A DNA stretch of 64,000 nt from Cellulosimicrobium cellulans. GTDB taxonomy: Bacteria > Actinomycetota > Actinomycetes > Actinomycetales > Cellulomonadaceae. A model generated the notes under the pieces. It had not been told where the DNA came from and ran no database searches. It saw only the letters and a list, made by a program, of their open reading frames with translations. Below are positions 44,938-54,297 of the stretch, in pieces (within the stretch, counting starts at the first letter, position 1; every line of letters starts with the position of its first letter). The stretch spans positions 81,545-145,544 of the forward strand of contig NZ_VEGH01000013.1 of assembly GCF_007679345.1 (NCBI RefSeq), written 5' to 3'. Made by a program: the position numbers and the translations under genes.

Positions 44938-46169
44938 CAGGCGACCCCCGCCGTCGACCGGGTCCCGGCGGCACGACCCGCGGCGGCCCGCGACCCGCCG
45001 GCGAGACCCGCCGCGCGCGCCCGGTCCACCGCGCCCGGCAGCGCCGCGAGCAGCGCCGCGACGTCGTCGTCCGTGGACGGCCAGCCGAGCGAGAACCGCA
45101 GCGCGCCGCGCGCGTCCGCCTCGTCGAGCCCCATCGCCAGCAGCACGTGGCTGGGCTGGGGCACGCCCGCCTGGCACGCCGACCCGGTCGAGGCCTCGAC
45201 GCCGGCCGAGTCGAGCAGGTACAGCAGCGAGTCGCCCTCGCAGCCGGGGAAGGTGAAGTGCGCGTTGGCCGGCAGCCGGTCGGCGGCGTCGGCGGGGCCG
45301 CGGAGCACCGCGTCCGGGACGGCCGCCCGCACGCCCGCGACCAGCACGTCCCGCAGGCCGGACAGCCGCGCGGCCGTCGTCTCGCGCCCGCGCACGGCCG
45401 CGTCGACCGCGACGGCGAACGCCGCGATCGCCGGGACGTCGAGCGAGCCCGAGCGCACGCCGCGCTCCTGCCCGCCGCCGTGCAGCACCGGCACCAGGGC
45501 GAGCTCGCGCCGGGCGAGCAGCGCGCCGACGCCGACGGGCCCGCCGAGCTTGTGGCCCGTGACGGTCATCGCGTCCAGCCCGGACGCGCCGAAGTCGACG
45601 GGCACCTGCCCGACCGCCTGCACCGCGTCGGCGTGCACGGGGACGCCGTGGGCGTGCGCGAGCGCCACCACCTCGGCCACCGGCTGCAGCGTCCCGACCT
45701 CGTTGTTCGCCCACATCACCGACACCAGCGCGGTCTCGGCTGCGTGCGCGGCGAGCTCGTCGCGCAGCGCGTCCAGGCGCAGCCGCCCCTCGCCGTCCAC
45801 CGGCAGCAGGACGATCTCCGCCCCCGCGTGCTCCGCGAGCCAGAACGCCGGGTCCAGCACCGCGTGGTGCTCCACCGCCGACACCAGGACGCGGCGCCGG
45901 GCCGGGTCCTGCGCCGCACGCGCCCAGAACAGACCCTTGACCGCGAGGTTGTCGGCCTCCGTGCCGCCGCCCGTCAGCAGCACCTCGCTGGGGCGGGCGC
46001 CGAGCGCGGCAGCCAGCGTCTCGCGGGCCTCCTCGACGGCGCGGCGCGCCGCCCGGCCCGCGGTGTGCAGGGACGAGGGGTTGCCGGTGCGGGACAGGTG
46101 CTCGACCAGGACGGCGGCCGCCTCCGGGAGCACGGGCGTCGTGGCCGCGTGGTCCAGATACGCGCTCAC
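44937..46169 (-). CDS. Cysteine desulfurase (NifS/IscS family)
   Basis: 410 aa from GTG 46169. PLP aminotransferase class [16 protein letters not shown], the PLP Lys in [42 protein letters not shown] and the persulfide Cys in STGSACQAG. It mobilises sulfur from cysteine as a persulfide. Overlap with mnmA indicates tRNA thiolation as the main use. TAGACT 7 nt before the GTG suggests a leaderless operon promoter. The C-terminal 35 residues are low-complexity Ala/Gly. Confidence 0.92.
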   Translation of the reverse strand: MSAYLDHAATTPVLPEAAAVLVEHLSRTGNPSSLHTAGRAARRAVEEARETLAAALGARPSEVLLTGGGTEADNLAVKGLFWARAAQDPARRRVLVSAVEHHAVLDPAFWLAEHAGAEIVLLPVDGEGRLRLDALRDELAAHAAETALVSVMWANNEVGTLQPVAEVVALAHAHGVPVHADAVQAVGQVPVDFGASGLDAMTVTGHKLGGPVGVGALLARRELALVPVLHGGGQERGVRSGSLDVPAIAAFAVAVDAAVRGRETTAARLSGLRDVLVAGVRAAVPDAVLRGPADAADRLPANAHFTFPGCEGDSLLYLLDSAGVEASTGSACQAGVPQPSHVLLAMGLDEADARGALRFSLGWPSTDDDVAALLAALPGAVDRARAAGLAGGSRAAAGRAAGTRSTAGVA

Positions 46170-46208
46170 CCGCACGAGTCTACGAAGGGTTCTGTCAGGA
46201 TGTGGCGC

Positions 46209-47204
46209 GTGAGTGCCGACGACGCGATGACGCCTCCGCTGGCCTTCAGCGGGCAACGGCTCGACTGGCGGGACCTCCCGCGGTCCGTGCGCACCCGGAT
46301 CGCGGAGCTCGCCGGCGCCCAGGTGTCGGCCGAGACGAGCGCGACCACCGGGTTCAGCCCCGGGTTCGCCGCGGTGCTCGAGCTGGCCGACGGCCGGGGC
46401 GTGTTCGTCAAGGCCGTCTCCCCCGAGCAGAACCCGGAGTCACCGGAGCTGGCCCGCGCGGAGGTGCGCGCCGCCGCGGCGCTGCCGCCCCAGGTGCCGG
46501 CCCCCGCGCTGCTGTGGTCCGACGACGACGGCGACTGGGTGCTGCTGGGCTTCGAGGTGGCGCCGGGCCGGCCGCCGCTGCTGCCGTGGCGCGCGGACGA
46601 GCTCGGCCTCGTGCTGACCGCGCTCGACACCCTGGCCGAGGCGGAGCCGCTGCCGGGCCACGAGCTGCGCCCGACCGCGGAGACGCTGGCCGGCGACTTC
46701 ACCGGCTGGCGCACGATCGCGGGGCGCCCGGGCGCCGACCTGGACGCGCTGGCCGCCCGCACGGGCGAGGCCGGCGCGTGGGTCCTCGCGCACCTCGACG
46801 CGCTGGTCGGGTGGGAGGACGACGCGCTGGCGGCCTGCGCGGGGACCGCGCTGGTGCACGGCGACCTCCGCGCGGACAACGTCATGGTGGACCACGACCA
46901 CGAGGGCGGCCGGGTCGCGCTGATCGACTGGCCGCACGCCAGCGTCGGCGCCCCGTGGCTCGACCTGGCGTTCATGCTGCCCAGCGTCGCGATGCAGGGC
47001 GGCGGGGAGCCGCAGGACCTGTTCTGGGACCGTCCGGCGTCGAAGGGCGTCGAGCCCGAGCGGCTGCGCGCCGCCGTGGCGGGCCTGGCGGGCTACTTCG
47101 TGCACGGCGCGCTGCAGCCGGCCCCGGTCGGCATCCCGAACCTGCGGCGGTTCCAGGGGGCGCAGGGGCGGCACGCCGTGGAGTGGCTGCGCGCGCTGGC
47201 CTGA
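46209..47204 (+). CDS. Aminoglycoside phosphotransferase-like kinase
   Basis: 331 aa from GTG 46209 (AGGA 8 nt upstream); ATG at 46200 is an alternative. The protein-kinase-like fold shows [27 protein letters not shown] for the nucleotide loop and lysine, the catalytic [16 protein letters not shown], and the metal-binding [21 protein letters not shown]-family proteins phosphorylate antibiotics, choline, homoserine or sugars; substrate unknown. Divergent from the cysteine desulfurase with a 39-nt gap. Confidence 0.88.
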   Translation: MSADDAMTPPLAFSGQRLDWRDLPRSVRTRIAELAGAQVSAETSATTGFSPGFAAVLELADGRGVFVKAVSPEQNPESPELARAEVRAAAALPPQVPAPALLWSDDDGDWVLLGFEVAPGRPPLLPWRADELGLVLTALDTLAEAEPLPGHELRPTAETLAGDFTGWRTIAGRPGADLDALAARTGEAGAWVLAHLDALVGWEDDALAACAGTALVHGDLRADNVMVDHDHEGGRVALIDWPHASVGAPWLDLAFMLPSVAMQGGGEPQDLFWDRPASKGVEPERLRAAVAGLAGYFVHGALQPAPVGIPNLRRFQGAQGRHAVEWLRALA

Positions 47205-47240
47205 GCCGGGAGCCCCGGCCCGGGCGACCGCGCACCCCGC

Positions 47241-48230
47241 TCAGCCCTGCCGCAGCCGGCGCAGCTCCTCGGTGACCTGGGGCAGGACGGTGAACAGGTC
47301 CCCGACGATCCCGTAGTCGGCGATCTCGAAGATGGGCGCCTCCGGGTCGGGGTTGACCGCCACGATCGTCCCGGACGCCTGCATGCCGCCGCGGTGGTGC
47401 ACCGCCCCGGACACGCCCGCGCCGATGTACAGCCGCGGCGACACGGTCACCCCGGTCTGGCCGATCTGGGTCTCGTGCCCGATCCAGCCCTCGTCCGTCG
47501 CCACGCGGGTGGAACCGACCGCGCCGCCGACCTCGTCCGCGAGCGCCTCGATCGGCCCGAAGTCGCCCTCGGTGCCGCGCCCGCCCACGACCACGACGTC
47601 CGCCGACGACAGGTCCGGCCGGTCGGACGGCGCCGCCGGCGTGCGCCGCACGAGCGCGGCGCGGGTGGCCCGCTCCGAGACCGCGAGCGCGCGGGTGCGC
47701 ACCTCGGGCGCGAGCGGCGCCGGCTCCTCGACGTGCCGGGACACCACGGCGCCGGCCTTGAGCAGCACGACGGCGAGGTCGGTCCGCACCGCGCACCGGG
47801 TGGTCCAGGTGCCGGCGAGCACCGTCTTGGCGGCGACGACCCGGCCCTCGGCGTCCCGCTCGACCGCGGCGGCGTCGGTGACGACGCCCGCGCCGGTCGC
47901 GACGGCCAGCCGGGCCGCGGCCTCCTTGTTCTCGAACGTCGACAGCGCGAGCAGCACCGTCGCGCCGGTGTCGCGCACGGCGTCGGCGATCGCCTCGGCC
48001 AGGACGGGCGTCAGGTGCGGCTCGACCGCGCCGGTGGACACCTGGTGCACGACGGCGACCCCGTGCCGGCCCAGGACCGGCAGGGCCGGGTCGACCGGCT
48101 CGTCGCCGACCCACAGGCCGTGCACCTCGCCGCCGTCGGCCAGGTCGCGGGCCGCGGTGGCCAGCTCCAGCACGCTGCCGCGCAGCGCGCCCGTCTCGGC
48201 GTGGTCCAGCAGGACGAGGACGGTGGCCAT
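47241..48230 (-). CDS. etfA: Electron transfer flavoprotein alpha subunit
   Basis: 329 aa, ATG sharing one base with the etfB stop. C-terminal FAD domain: VVVVGGRGTEGDFGPIEALADEVGGAVGSTRVATDEGWIGHETQIGQTGVTVSPRLYIGAGVSGAVHHRGGMQ followed by IVAVNPDPEAPIFEIADYGIVGDL, the ETF-alpha signature. With EtfB it carries electrons from acyl-CoA and other dehydrogenases to ETF:quinone oxidoreductase. Confidence 0.95.
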   Translation of the reverse strand: MATVLVLLDHAETGALRGSVLELATAARDLADGGEVHGLWVGDEPVDPALPVLGRHGVAVVHQVSTGAVEPHLTPVLAEAIADAVRDTGATVLLALSTFENKEAAARLAVATGAGVVTDAAAVERDAEGRVVAAKTVLAGTWTTRCAVRTDLAVVLLKAGAVVSRHVEEPAPLAPEVRTRALAVSERATRAALVRRTPAAPSDRPDLSSADVVVVGGRGTEGDFGPIEALADEVGGAVGSTRVATDEGWIGHETQIGQTGVTVSPRLYIGAGVSGAVHHRGGMQASGTIVAVNPDPEAPIFEIADYGIVGDLFTVLPQVTEELRRLRQG

Positions 48231-49063
48231 CAGAGGACCTCTCCGGTCGCGGGGGTCGTGCGGACCAGGTCGCGCTCCAGGAGCCACGCGGCGAGCCGCG
48301 CGCCCGCCTGGCCGTCGTCGGTGACCAGCACCCGGTCGGTGCGCGGGGGCCGGGGGGCGGCCTCGAGCACCTCCGTGCGGGCGCCGGCCGTGCCGACCGT
48401 CGCCGGGTCGATCCCGAGGTCCGCGAGCGTCAGGGTCTCGACCGGCTTCTTGCGGGCGGCCATGATCCCCTGGAAGTTCGGGTACCGCGGCTCGTTGGCG
48501 CGGTCGGTGACCGAGACCAGCGCGGGCAGCGGGGCGGTGAGCTCCTCGACGGCGTGGTCGAGGTCGCGGCGCACGGTCACTTCGCCGTCGGCGAGCGTGA
48601 CCTCCGCCGCGAGGGTGAGCTGCGGCAGGTCGAGGGTCGCGGCGAGCGCGGCGGGCAGCAGCGAGGTGAGCCCGTCCAGCCCGGCCATGCCGGTGACCAC
48701 GAGGTCGACCGGTGCCTGCTCCCCCAGCCGGCGCAGCACGGCGGCCAGCACCGTCGCGGTGCCGAACACGTCGGACCCGGCGACCGCGTCGTCCAGCACG
48801 TGCACGGCGGCGTCCGCGCCGAGCTGCAGGCCGCGGCGCACCGCGTCCTCGGCGTCGTCCGGGCCGACCGTCACCACGACGACCTCGGCGTCCTCGCCGG
48901 CGTCCCGGGCCTGCTCGGCCAGCACGACGGCGGCCTCGACGGCGTTCTCGTCCAGCTCGTTGATCGTGCCGTCGCCGCCGTCGCGCACGAGGCGCCCGTC
49001 GGGCCCCAGCGACCGCTCGGACTGGATGTCGGGCACGTGCTTCACGCACACCACGATTCTCAC
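48230..49063 (-). CDS. etfB: Electron transfer flavoprotein beta subunit
   Basis: 277 aa from GTG 49063, typical length. IVVCVKHVPDIQSERSLG opens the AMP-binding fold; NELDENAVEAAVVLAEQ, GADAAVHVLDD and YPNFQGIMAARKKPVETLTLADLGI are ETF-beta signatures. Forms a heterodimer with EtfA in the cytoplasm. TAACGT lies 7 nt before the start codon, so the etfBA mRNA is probably leaderless; it diverges from glgX. Confidence 0.95.
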   Translation of the reverse strand: MRIVVCVKHVPDIQSERSLGPDGRLVRDGGDGTINELDENAVEAAVVLAEQARDAGEDAEVVVVTVGPDDAEDAVRRGLQLGADAAVHVLDDAVAGSDVFGTATVLAAVLRRLGEQAPVDLVVTGMAGLDGLTSLLPAALAATLDLPQLTLAAEVTLADGEVTVRRDLDHAVEELTAPLPALVSVTDRANEPRYPNFQGIMAARKKPVETLTLADLGIDPATVGTAGARTEVLEAAPRPPRTDRVLVTDDGQAGARLAAWLLERDLVRTTPATGEVL

Positions 49064-49195
49064 CTCGGAGACGTTACCCGCCCGGGGGGACGGGGTGCAC
49101 GGGACCGGGTCCCGGGAACCGCCCGGACGCGGCCCGCCGCCGGACCCCCTGGTGGGGGGCCCGCACGGTGCGCGCGCCGGGCCACAATGGGGCCT

Positions 49196-51529
49196 GTGAC
49201 CGCCGCCGCCCCGCACCCCGGACCGCCGCCCCGCCTCGGGGTGCACGCGACCGACGACGGCGTCGAGGTCGGCGTGCTCGCCCCGCACGCCGAGGCGGTC
49301 GACCTGTGCCTGCTCGACCCCGACCCCACGGCCCCCACCGGCTGGGCGGAGCGCCGCGTCCGGCTCGACGGCCCGGACCTCGGCGTGTTCTCCGCCCGCG
49401 TCCCGGGCGTGCGGCCCGGCCAGCGGTACGGCCTGCGCGCCCACGGCCCGTGGGACCCGGGCGCCGGCCTGCGGTACAACCCGGCGAAGCTGCTGGTGGA
49501 CCCGTACGCCCGCGGCCTGGTGGGCGAGGTGGACCACGGCCCGGCGACGTACGGCCACGTCGTCGACGACGCGCTGCGGGGCGACCCGTCCGGAGAGCCC
49601 GACCCCCGCGACTCGGTCGCGCACGTGCCGCACGCCGTCGTCCTCGACCGCCGGCCCGGGCGGCGCGGGGCCGGCGACGCCGTCGACCCGGCGGCCAACC
49701 GGCCGCACACGCCCTGGACGGACACCGTCGTCTACGAGGCGCACGTCAAGGGCCTCACCGTCCGGCACCCCGACCTGCCGCCGCACCTGCGGGGCACGTA
49801 CGCGGCGCTCGGGCACCCGGTCGTCGTCGAGCACCTGAGGGCGCTCGGCGTCACCGCGCTGGAGCTGCTGCCGGTGCACGCGTTCTCCTCCGAGCCGCAC
49901 CTGGTGCAGCGCGGCCTGACCAACTACTGGGGCTACAGCACCCTCGGGTTCTTCGCCCCGCACGCCCCCTACGCCACGGCCGCCGCGCGCGCCGCCGGCC
50001 CCGCCGCCGTGCTGGAGGAGCTCCGCACGGCGGTGCACGCGCTGCACGAGGCCGGGATCGAGGTGCTGCTCGACGTCGTGTACAACCACACCTGCGAGGG
50101 CGGGCTCCCGGGTCAGCACCTGTCCTGGCGCGGCCTGGACTCCGCGGTCTACTACCGGCACGACGGCGCCCACCCCGCGGCCCTGGCCGACGTCACGGGC
50201 ACCGGCAACACGCTCGACTTCCGCCGGCCGGAGGTGGTCCGGCTCGCGCTCGACTCGCTGCGCTACTGGGCTCAGGAGGTGGGCGTCGACGGCTTCCGGT
50301 TCGACCTGGCCGTGACCCTCGGGCGCGGGCACACCGGCTTCGACCCGGACCATCCGTTCCTGGTCGCGGCCGCCACGGACCCCGCCCTGCACGGCCTCAA
50401 GCTGATCGCGGAGCCGTGGGACGTCGGGCCGGGCGGGTGGCGCACCGGCCAGTTCCCGATGCCGTTCGCCGAGTGGAACGACCGGTTCCGGAACTCCGTG
50501 CGGTCCTTCTGGCTCGCCGACCCCGCCCGCGCCGCGCACGGCCTGCCCGAGCACCGGGTCCGGGACCTCGCGACCCGCCTGGCCGGCTCCGTCGACCTGT
50601 TCGGCCGCTCGGACCCGCCGCTCGCCCGCGGGCCCCGCGCGTCGATCAACTACGTCACCGCCCACGACGGGTTCACGCTGGCCGACCTCGTGGCCTACGA
50701 GCACAAGCACAACGAGGCCAACGGCGAGCAGAACCGCGACGGCACCGACGACAACCGGTCCTGGAACCACGGCGTCGAGGGGCACGTCGCCGCCGACTCC
50801 GTGGCCGCCGACATCGTGCCGCTGCGCCGCCGGTCGATCCGGAACGTGCTCGCCACCCTGCTGCTGTCCGCGGGAACGCCGATGATCACGGCCGGCGACG
50901 AGCTCGGCCGCACCCAGCACGGCAACAACAACGCCTACTGCCAGGACTCCCCGCTGTCCTGGGTCTCGTGGGACCTCGCGCCGTGGCGGCGGGACCTGCT
51001 CGCCACGGCGCGGCACCTGACCGCCCTGCGGCGGACGCACCCGGCGCTGGGCAGCGCGCGGTTCTTCACCGGGCGCGCCGGGCCGGACGGGCGGCCGGAC
51101 CTGGCGTGGTTCGACCCCGCGGGGGCGCTGTTCACCCACGAGCGGTGGCACGACGCCGACCTGCGCACCCTGCAGATGCTCCGGGTCGCGGGCGACGACG
51201 CGGTGCTGCTCGTGATCAACGGGTCGCTGGACCCGGTCGACGTCGTGCTCGCGGACCCGGCCCCGGGCGGCGTCGAGCACGGCGGCGCGGGCGGGACGGC
51301 CGACCGCGGCGCGGGCGACGGCTGGACCGCCGGCGGCTGGGCCGGCGGCGAGGCGACGACCGGCGACGGCGTCACCACGCCCGAGCCGGCGACGTGGCGG
51401 CTCGCGTGGGACTCCACGTGGGAGCACCCGGCCGACGCGGACGCGGCCGCGCTCACCGGCAACCACCACCAGGAGGCGGGCACCCGCGCCGCCCTGGAGC
51501 CCCTGAGCCTGCGCGTCTACGTGGCCTGA
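49196..51529 (+). CDS. glgX: Glycogen debranching enzyme GlgX
   Basis: 777 aa from GTG. N-terminal CBM48-like beta-sandwich (VEVGVLAPHAEAVDLCLLD), then a GH13 barrel: VVYEAHVKGLTVRHPDLPP, DVVYNHTCEGG, nucleophile Asp370 in DGFRFDLA, acid/base Glu406 in LIAEPWDVG, YVTAHDGFTL. NNNAYCQDSPLSW marks the GlgX/TreX subfamily. It cleaves alpha-1,6 branches of limit dextrins made by GlgP. A Gly-rich insert of about 40 residues lies in the C-terminal sandwich. CACAAT 7 nt before the GTG suggests leaderless transcription. Confidence 0.95.
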   Translation: MTAAAPHPGPPPRLGVHATDDGVEVGVLAPHAEAVDLCLLDPDPTAPTGWAERRVRLDGPDLGVFSARVPGVRPGQRYGLRAHGPWDPGAGLRYNPAKLLVDPYARGLVGEVDHGPATYGHVVDDALRGDPSGEPDPRDSVAHVPHAVVLDRRPGRRGAGDAVDPAANRPHTPWTDTVVYEAHVKGLTVRHPDLPPHLRGTYAALGHPVVVEHLRALGVTALELLPVHAFSSEPHLVQRGLTNYWGYSTLGFFAPHAPYATAAARAAGPAAVLEELRTAVHALHEAGIEVLLDVVYNHTCEGGLPGQHLSWRGLDSAVYYRHDGAHPAALADVTGTGNTLDFRRPEVVRLALDSLRYWAQEVGVDGFRFDLAVTLGRGHTGFDPDHPFLVAAATDPALHGLKLIAEPWDVGPGGWRTGQFPMPFAEWNDRFRNSVRSFWLADPARAAHGLPEHRVRDLATRLAGSVDLFGRSDPPLARGPRASINYVTAHDGFTLADLVAYEHKHNEANGEQNRDGTDDNRSWNHGVEGHVAADSVAADIVPLRRRSIRNVLATLLLSAGTPMITAGDELGRTQHGNNNAYCQDSPLSWVSWDLAPWRRDLLATARHLTALRRTHPALGSARFFTGRAGPDGRPDLAWFDPAGALFTHERWHDADLRTLQMLRVAGDDAVLLVINGSLDPVDVVLADPAPGGVEHGGAGGTADRGAGDGWTAGGWAGGEATTGDGVTTPEPATWRLAWDSTWEHPADADAAALTGNHHQEAGTRAALEPLSLRVYVA

Positions 51530-51541
51530 CCCCCGACCGGC

Positions 51542-51582
51542 GCGAGCCCTCGCCGCCGGGTCGTCCCGGGGCGAGGGCTCGC
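51542..51582. terminator. Bidirectional hairpin between glgX and glgP
   Basis: GCGAGCCCTCGC and its exact complement form a 12-13-bp stem with a 16-base loop, between two convergent genes. Confidence 0.7.
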
Positions 51583-51591
51583 GGCGCGGGG

Positions 51592-54174
51592 TCAGCCCGC
51601 GTTCGCCACCAGGCCGACCTCGGCGACCGACGCCAGGCCGTCGTGCCGCGGCACGACCCGGACGCTGTACCCGAAGGGCCCCGACGAGTCGAGCACCACG
51701 TCGCCGGCGAACCCGTACCGCCCGCCCTCGTAGGTGTCCGCGAGCGCCAGCGGGTCGACCGCGAACCCGTGCAGCTCGTCGGCCTCGGAGACCTTCCCGT
51801 GCACGACCTGCACCTCGACGTCCTCCGGGGACAGGTCGCCGAGCGCCACGTACGCGCGCACGTGCAGCGTGTCGCCCACCTGCGGCACCTCGCCGACCCC
51901 GCCGGACTCGACGTGGTCGACCCGCACGTGCTGCCAGCCGGTCCGCACCCGCCCCTTCCAGGCCGCGAGCTCGCGCGCCCCCGCGAAGCCCGCGTCGCCC
52001 GCGAGCGCCCGACCGGCGACGGCCGCCGGCACGTACAGCCGCTCGACGTAGTCGGCGACCATCCGGGTGGCCTGCACCTTCGGGCCGAGCGTGGCCAGCG
52101 TGTGCCGGACCATCTCGAGCCACCGGCCGGGCAGCCCGCGCTCGTCGCGGTCGTAGAACCGCGGCGCCACCTGGTGCTCGATGAGCTCGTACAGCGCGGC
52201 GGCCTCGAGGTCGTCGCGCCGGTCGGGGTCCTCGACGCCGTCGGCCGTCGGGATCGCCCACCCGTTCTCGCCGTCGAACCACTCGTCCCACCACCCGTCC
52301 AGGATGGACAGGTTGAGCCCGCCGTTCAGCGCGGCCTTCATGCCGGACGTGCCGCACGCCTCGAGCGGGCGCAGCGGGTTGTTCAGCCACACGTCGCAGC
52401 CCGGGTACAGGGTCTGGGCCATCGCGATGTCGTAGTTCGGCAGGAACACGATGCGGTGCCGCACGCCCGCGTCGTCGGCGAACCGGACGAGCTGCTGGAT
52501 GAGCCGCTTGCCCTGGTCGTCGGCCGGGTGCGACTTGCCGGCGATGACCAGCTGCACCGGGCGCTCGGGGTGGGTGAGCAGGGCGCGCAGCCGCTCGGGG
52601 TCGCGCAGCATGAGCGTGAGCCGCTTGTAGGTCGGCACCCGGCGGGCGAACCCGATGGTCAGCACGTCGGGCGAGAGCACGTCGTCGACCCAGCCGAGCT
52701 CGGCCGGGCTCGCGCCGCGCTGCGCCCAGGAGTGCCGCACCCGACGCCGGGCGTCCGCGACCAGCTGCGCGCGCAGGGTCCGGCGCAGCGCCCACAGCTC
52801 CTCGTCCGTGATCGCGTCCGTGCGCAGCCAGCCGACGCCCGCCGCGATCTCCTCCCCGGACAGCCGATCGGCCGCGAGGTCGGACAGCCGGCGGTCGACC
52901 CAGGTCGGCGCGTGCACGCCGTTGGTGACCGAGGTGATCGGCACCTCGACGTCGTCGAAGCCCGGCCACAGGCCGTTGAACATGCCGCGGGACACCTCGC
53001 CGTGCAGCAGCGAGACGCCGTTGGCGCGCCCGCCGAGCCGCAGGCCCATGACGGCCATGTTGAACATCGTCGGGTCGCCGCCCGGGTAGTCCTCGGCGCC
53101 GAGCGCGAGCACGCGCTCCACCGGGACGCCCGCCGCGGCGTTCGCCCCGCCGAAGTACTGCTGGACGAGCGCGGCGTCGAACCGGTCGATGCCGGCGGGA
53201 ACCGGGGTGTGGGTGGTGAACACGGTCGCGGCGCGCACCGCCTCCAGCGCCTCGTCGAAGCCGAGCCCCGCGCCGGTGACCAGCTCGCGGATCCGCTCGA
53301 CGCCGAGGAACCCGGCGTGGCCCTCGTTGGTGTGGTAGACCTCCGGCTCCGGCGCGCCGGTCAGCCGGGACCACACGCGCAGCGCGCGGACGCCGCCCAC
53401 GCCGAGCAGCAGCTCCTGCTGCAGCCGGTGCTCGCCGCCGCCGCCGTACAGCCGGTCGGTGACCTTGCGGGCGGCCTCGTCGTTCTCGGGCACGTCGGAG
53501 TCGAGCAGCAGCAGCGGCACGCGGCCGACCGTCGCGGTCCAGACGTGCGCGTGCAGCGTGCGGTCGCCCGGCAGCGCGATCGACACGACCGCGGGGGTGC
53601 CGTCCTGCTCGCGGACCAGGGTGAGCGGCATGCCGTCGGGGTCGAGCAGCGGGTAGGTCTCTTGCTGCCAGCCGTCCCGGGTGAGCGACTGCTTGAAGTA
53701 GCCCGCGCCGTAGAGCAGCCCGACGCCGATCACCGGCACGCCCAGGTCGGACGCGCTCTTCAGGTGGTCGCCGGCCAGGATGCCGAGGCCGCCGGAGTAC
53801 TGCGGCAGCACGGCGGTGATGCCGAACTCCGGGGAGAAGTAGCCGATCGCGGCGGGCAGCGACGGGTCGGAGGCCTGCCGGCGCTGGTACCAGCGCGGGG
53901 CCTCCAGGTACTCGTGCAGGTCCGCCGTCGCGGCGCGCACCGCGGCCACGACGTCGGGGTCGGCGGCCAGCTCCGCCAGCCGCTCGGGCCGCAGGGCGCC
54001 GAGCAGCGCGACCGGGTCGCCGTGCACCTCGTCCCACAGCGCGGGGTCGATGCGGGCGAACAGGTCGCGGGTCGGCGCGTGCCAGGACCAGCGCAGGTTG
54101 TGGGCGAGCTCGTCCAGGTCGGCGAGCTCGGCGGGCAGCGAGGTGCGGACGGTGAATCGGCGGATGGCTCTCAC
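51592..54174 (-). CDS. glgP: Alpha-glucan phosphorylase (short actinobacterial type)
   Basis: 860 aa from GTG 54174; the frame continues to 54240 but TAGGCT lies 7 nt before this GTG, so it is the start of a leaderless mRNA. DUF3417-type N-terminal domain (LAHNLRWSWHAPTRDLFARIDPALWD), then IGYFSPEFGITAVLPQYSGGLGILAGDHLKSASDLG, GKSHPADDQGK, and the PLP lysine in EACGTSGMKAALNG. GT35 enzyme releasing glucose-1-phosphate from glucan ends. In organisms with GlgE it links glucan breakdown to the M1P pathway. Divergent from glgE with a 123-bp gap. Confidence 0.94.
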   Translation of the reverse strand: MRAIRRFTVRTSLPAELADLDELAHNLRWSWHAPTRDLFARIDPALWDEVHGDPVALLGALRPERLAELAADPDVVAAVRAATADLHEYLEAPRWYQRRQASDPSLPAAIGYFSPEFGITAVLPQYSGGLGILAGDHLKSASDLGVPVIGVGLLYGAGYFKQSLTRDGWQQETYPLLDPDGMPLTLVREQDGTPAVVSIALPGDRTLHAHVWTATVGRVPLLLLDSDVPENDEAARKVTDRLYGGGGEHRLQQELLLGVGGVRALRVWSRLTGAPEPEVYHTNEGHAGFLGVERIRELVTGAGLGFDEALEAVRAATVFTTHTPVPAGIDRFDAALVQQYFGGANAAAGVPVERVLALGAEDYPGGDPTMFNMAVMGLRLGGRANGVSLLHGEVSRGMFNGLWPGFDDVEVPITSVTNGVHAPTWVDRRLSDLAADRLSGEEIAAGVGWLRTDAITDEELWALRRTLRAQLVADARRRVRHSWAQRGASPAELGWVDDVLSPDVLTIGFARRVPTYKRLTLMLRDPERLRALLTHPERPVQLVIAGKSHPADDQGKRLIQQLVRFADDAGVRHRIVFLPNYDIAMAQTLYPGCDVWLNNPLRPLEACGTSGMKAALNGGLNLSILDGWWDEWFDGENGWAIPTADGVEDPDRRDDLEAAALYELIEHQVAPRFYDRDERGLPGRWLEMVRHTLATLGPKVQATRMVADYVERLYVPAAVAGRALAGDAGFAGARELAAWKGRVRTGWQHVRVDHVESGGVGEVPQVGDTLHVRAYVALGDLSPEDVEVQVVHGKVSEADELHGFAVDPLALADTYEGGRYGFAGDVVLDSSGPFGYSVRVVPRHDGLASVAEVGLVANAG

Positions 54175-54297
54175 CCGACCGAGCCTAGGCACTGCGGGGC
54201 CGCCGCGAACAGCACCTCGGTCCCATTCGGTGCCCGTCACCCGGCAGGTGGGCCGTACGGATGGCTGGGCCCGGCACCAGTGGATAGGTTCGATCCC

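Noticed and set aside
48230..54037. Open frame of 1935 codons on the minus strand across etfB, glgX and glgP
   Set aside because: Only its last part (48230-49063) is a gene, etfB. The rest runs antisense to glgX and out of frame with glgP.
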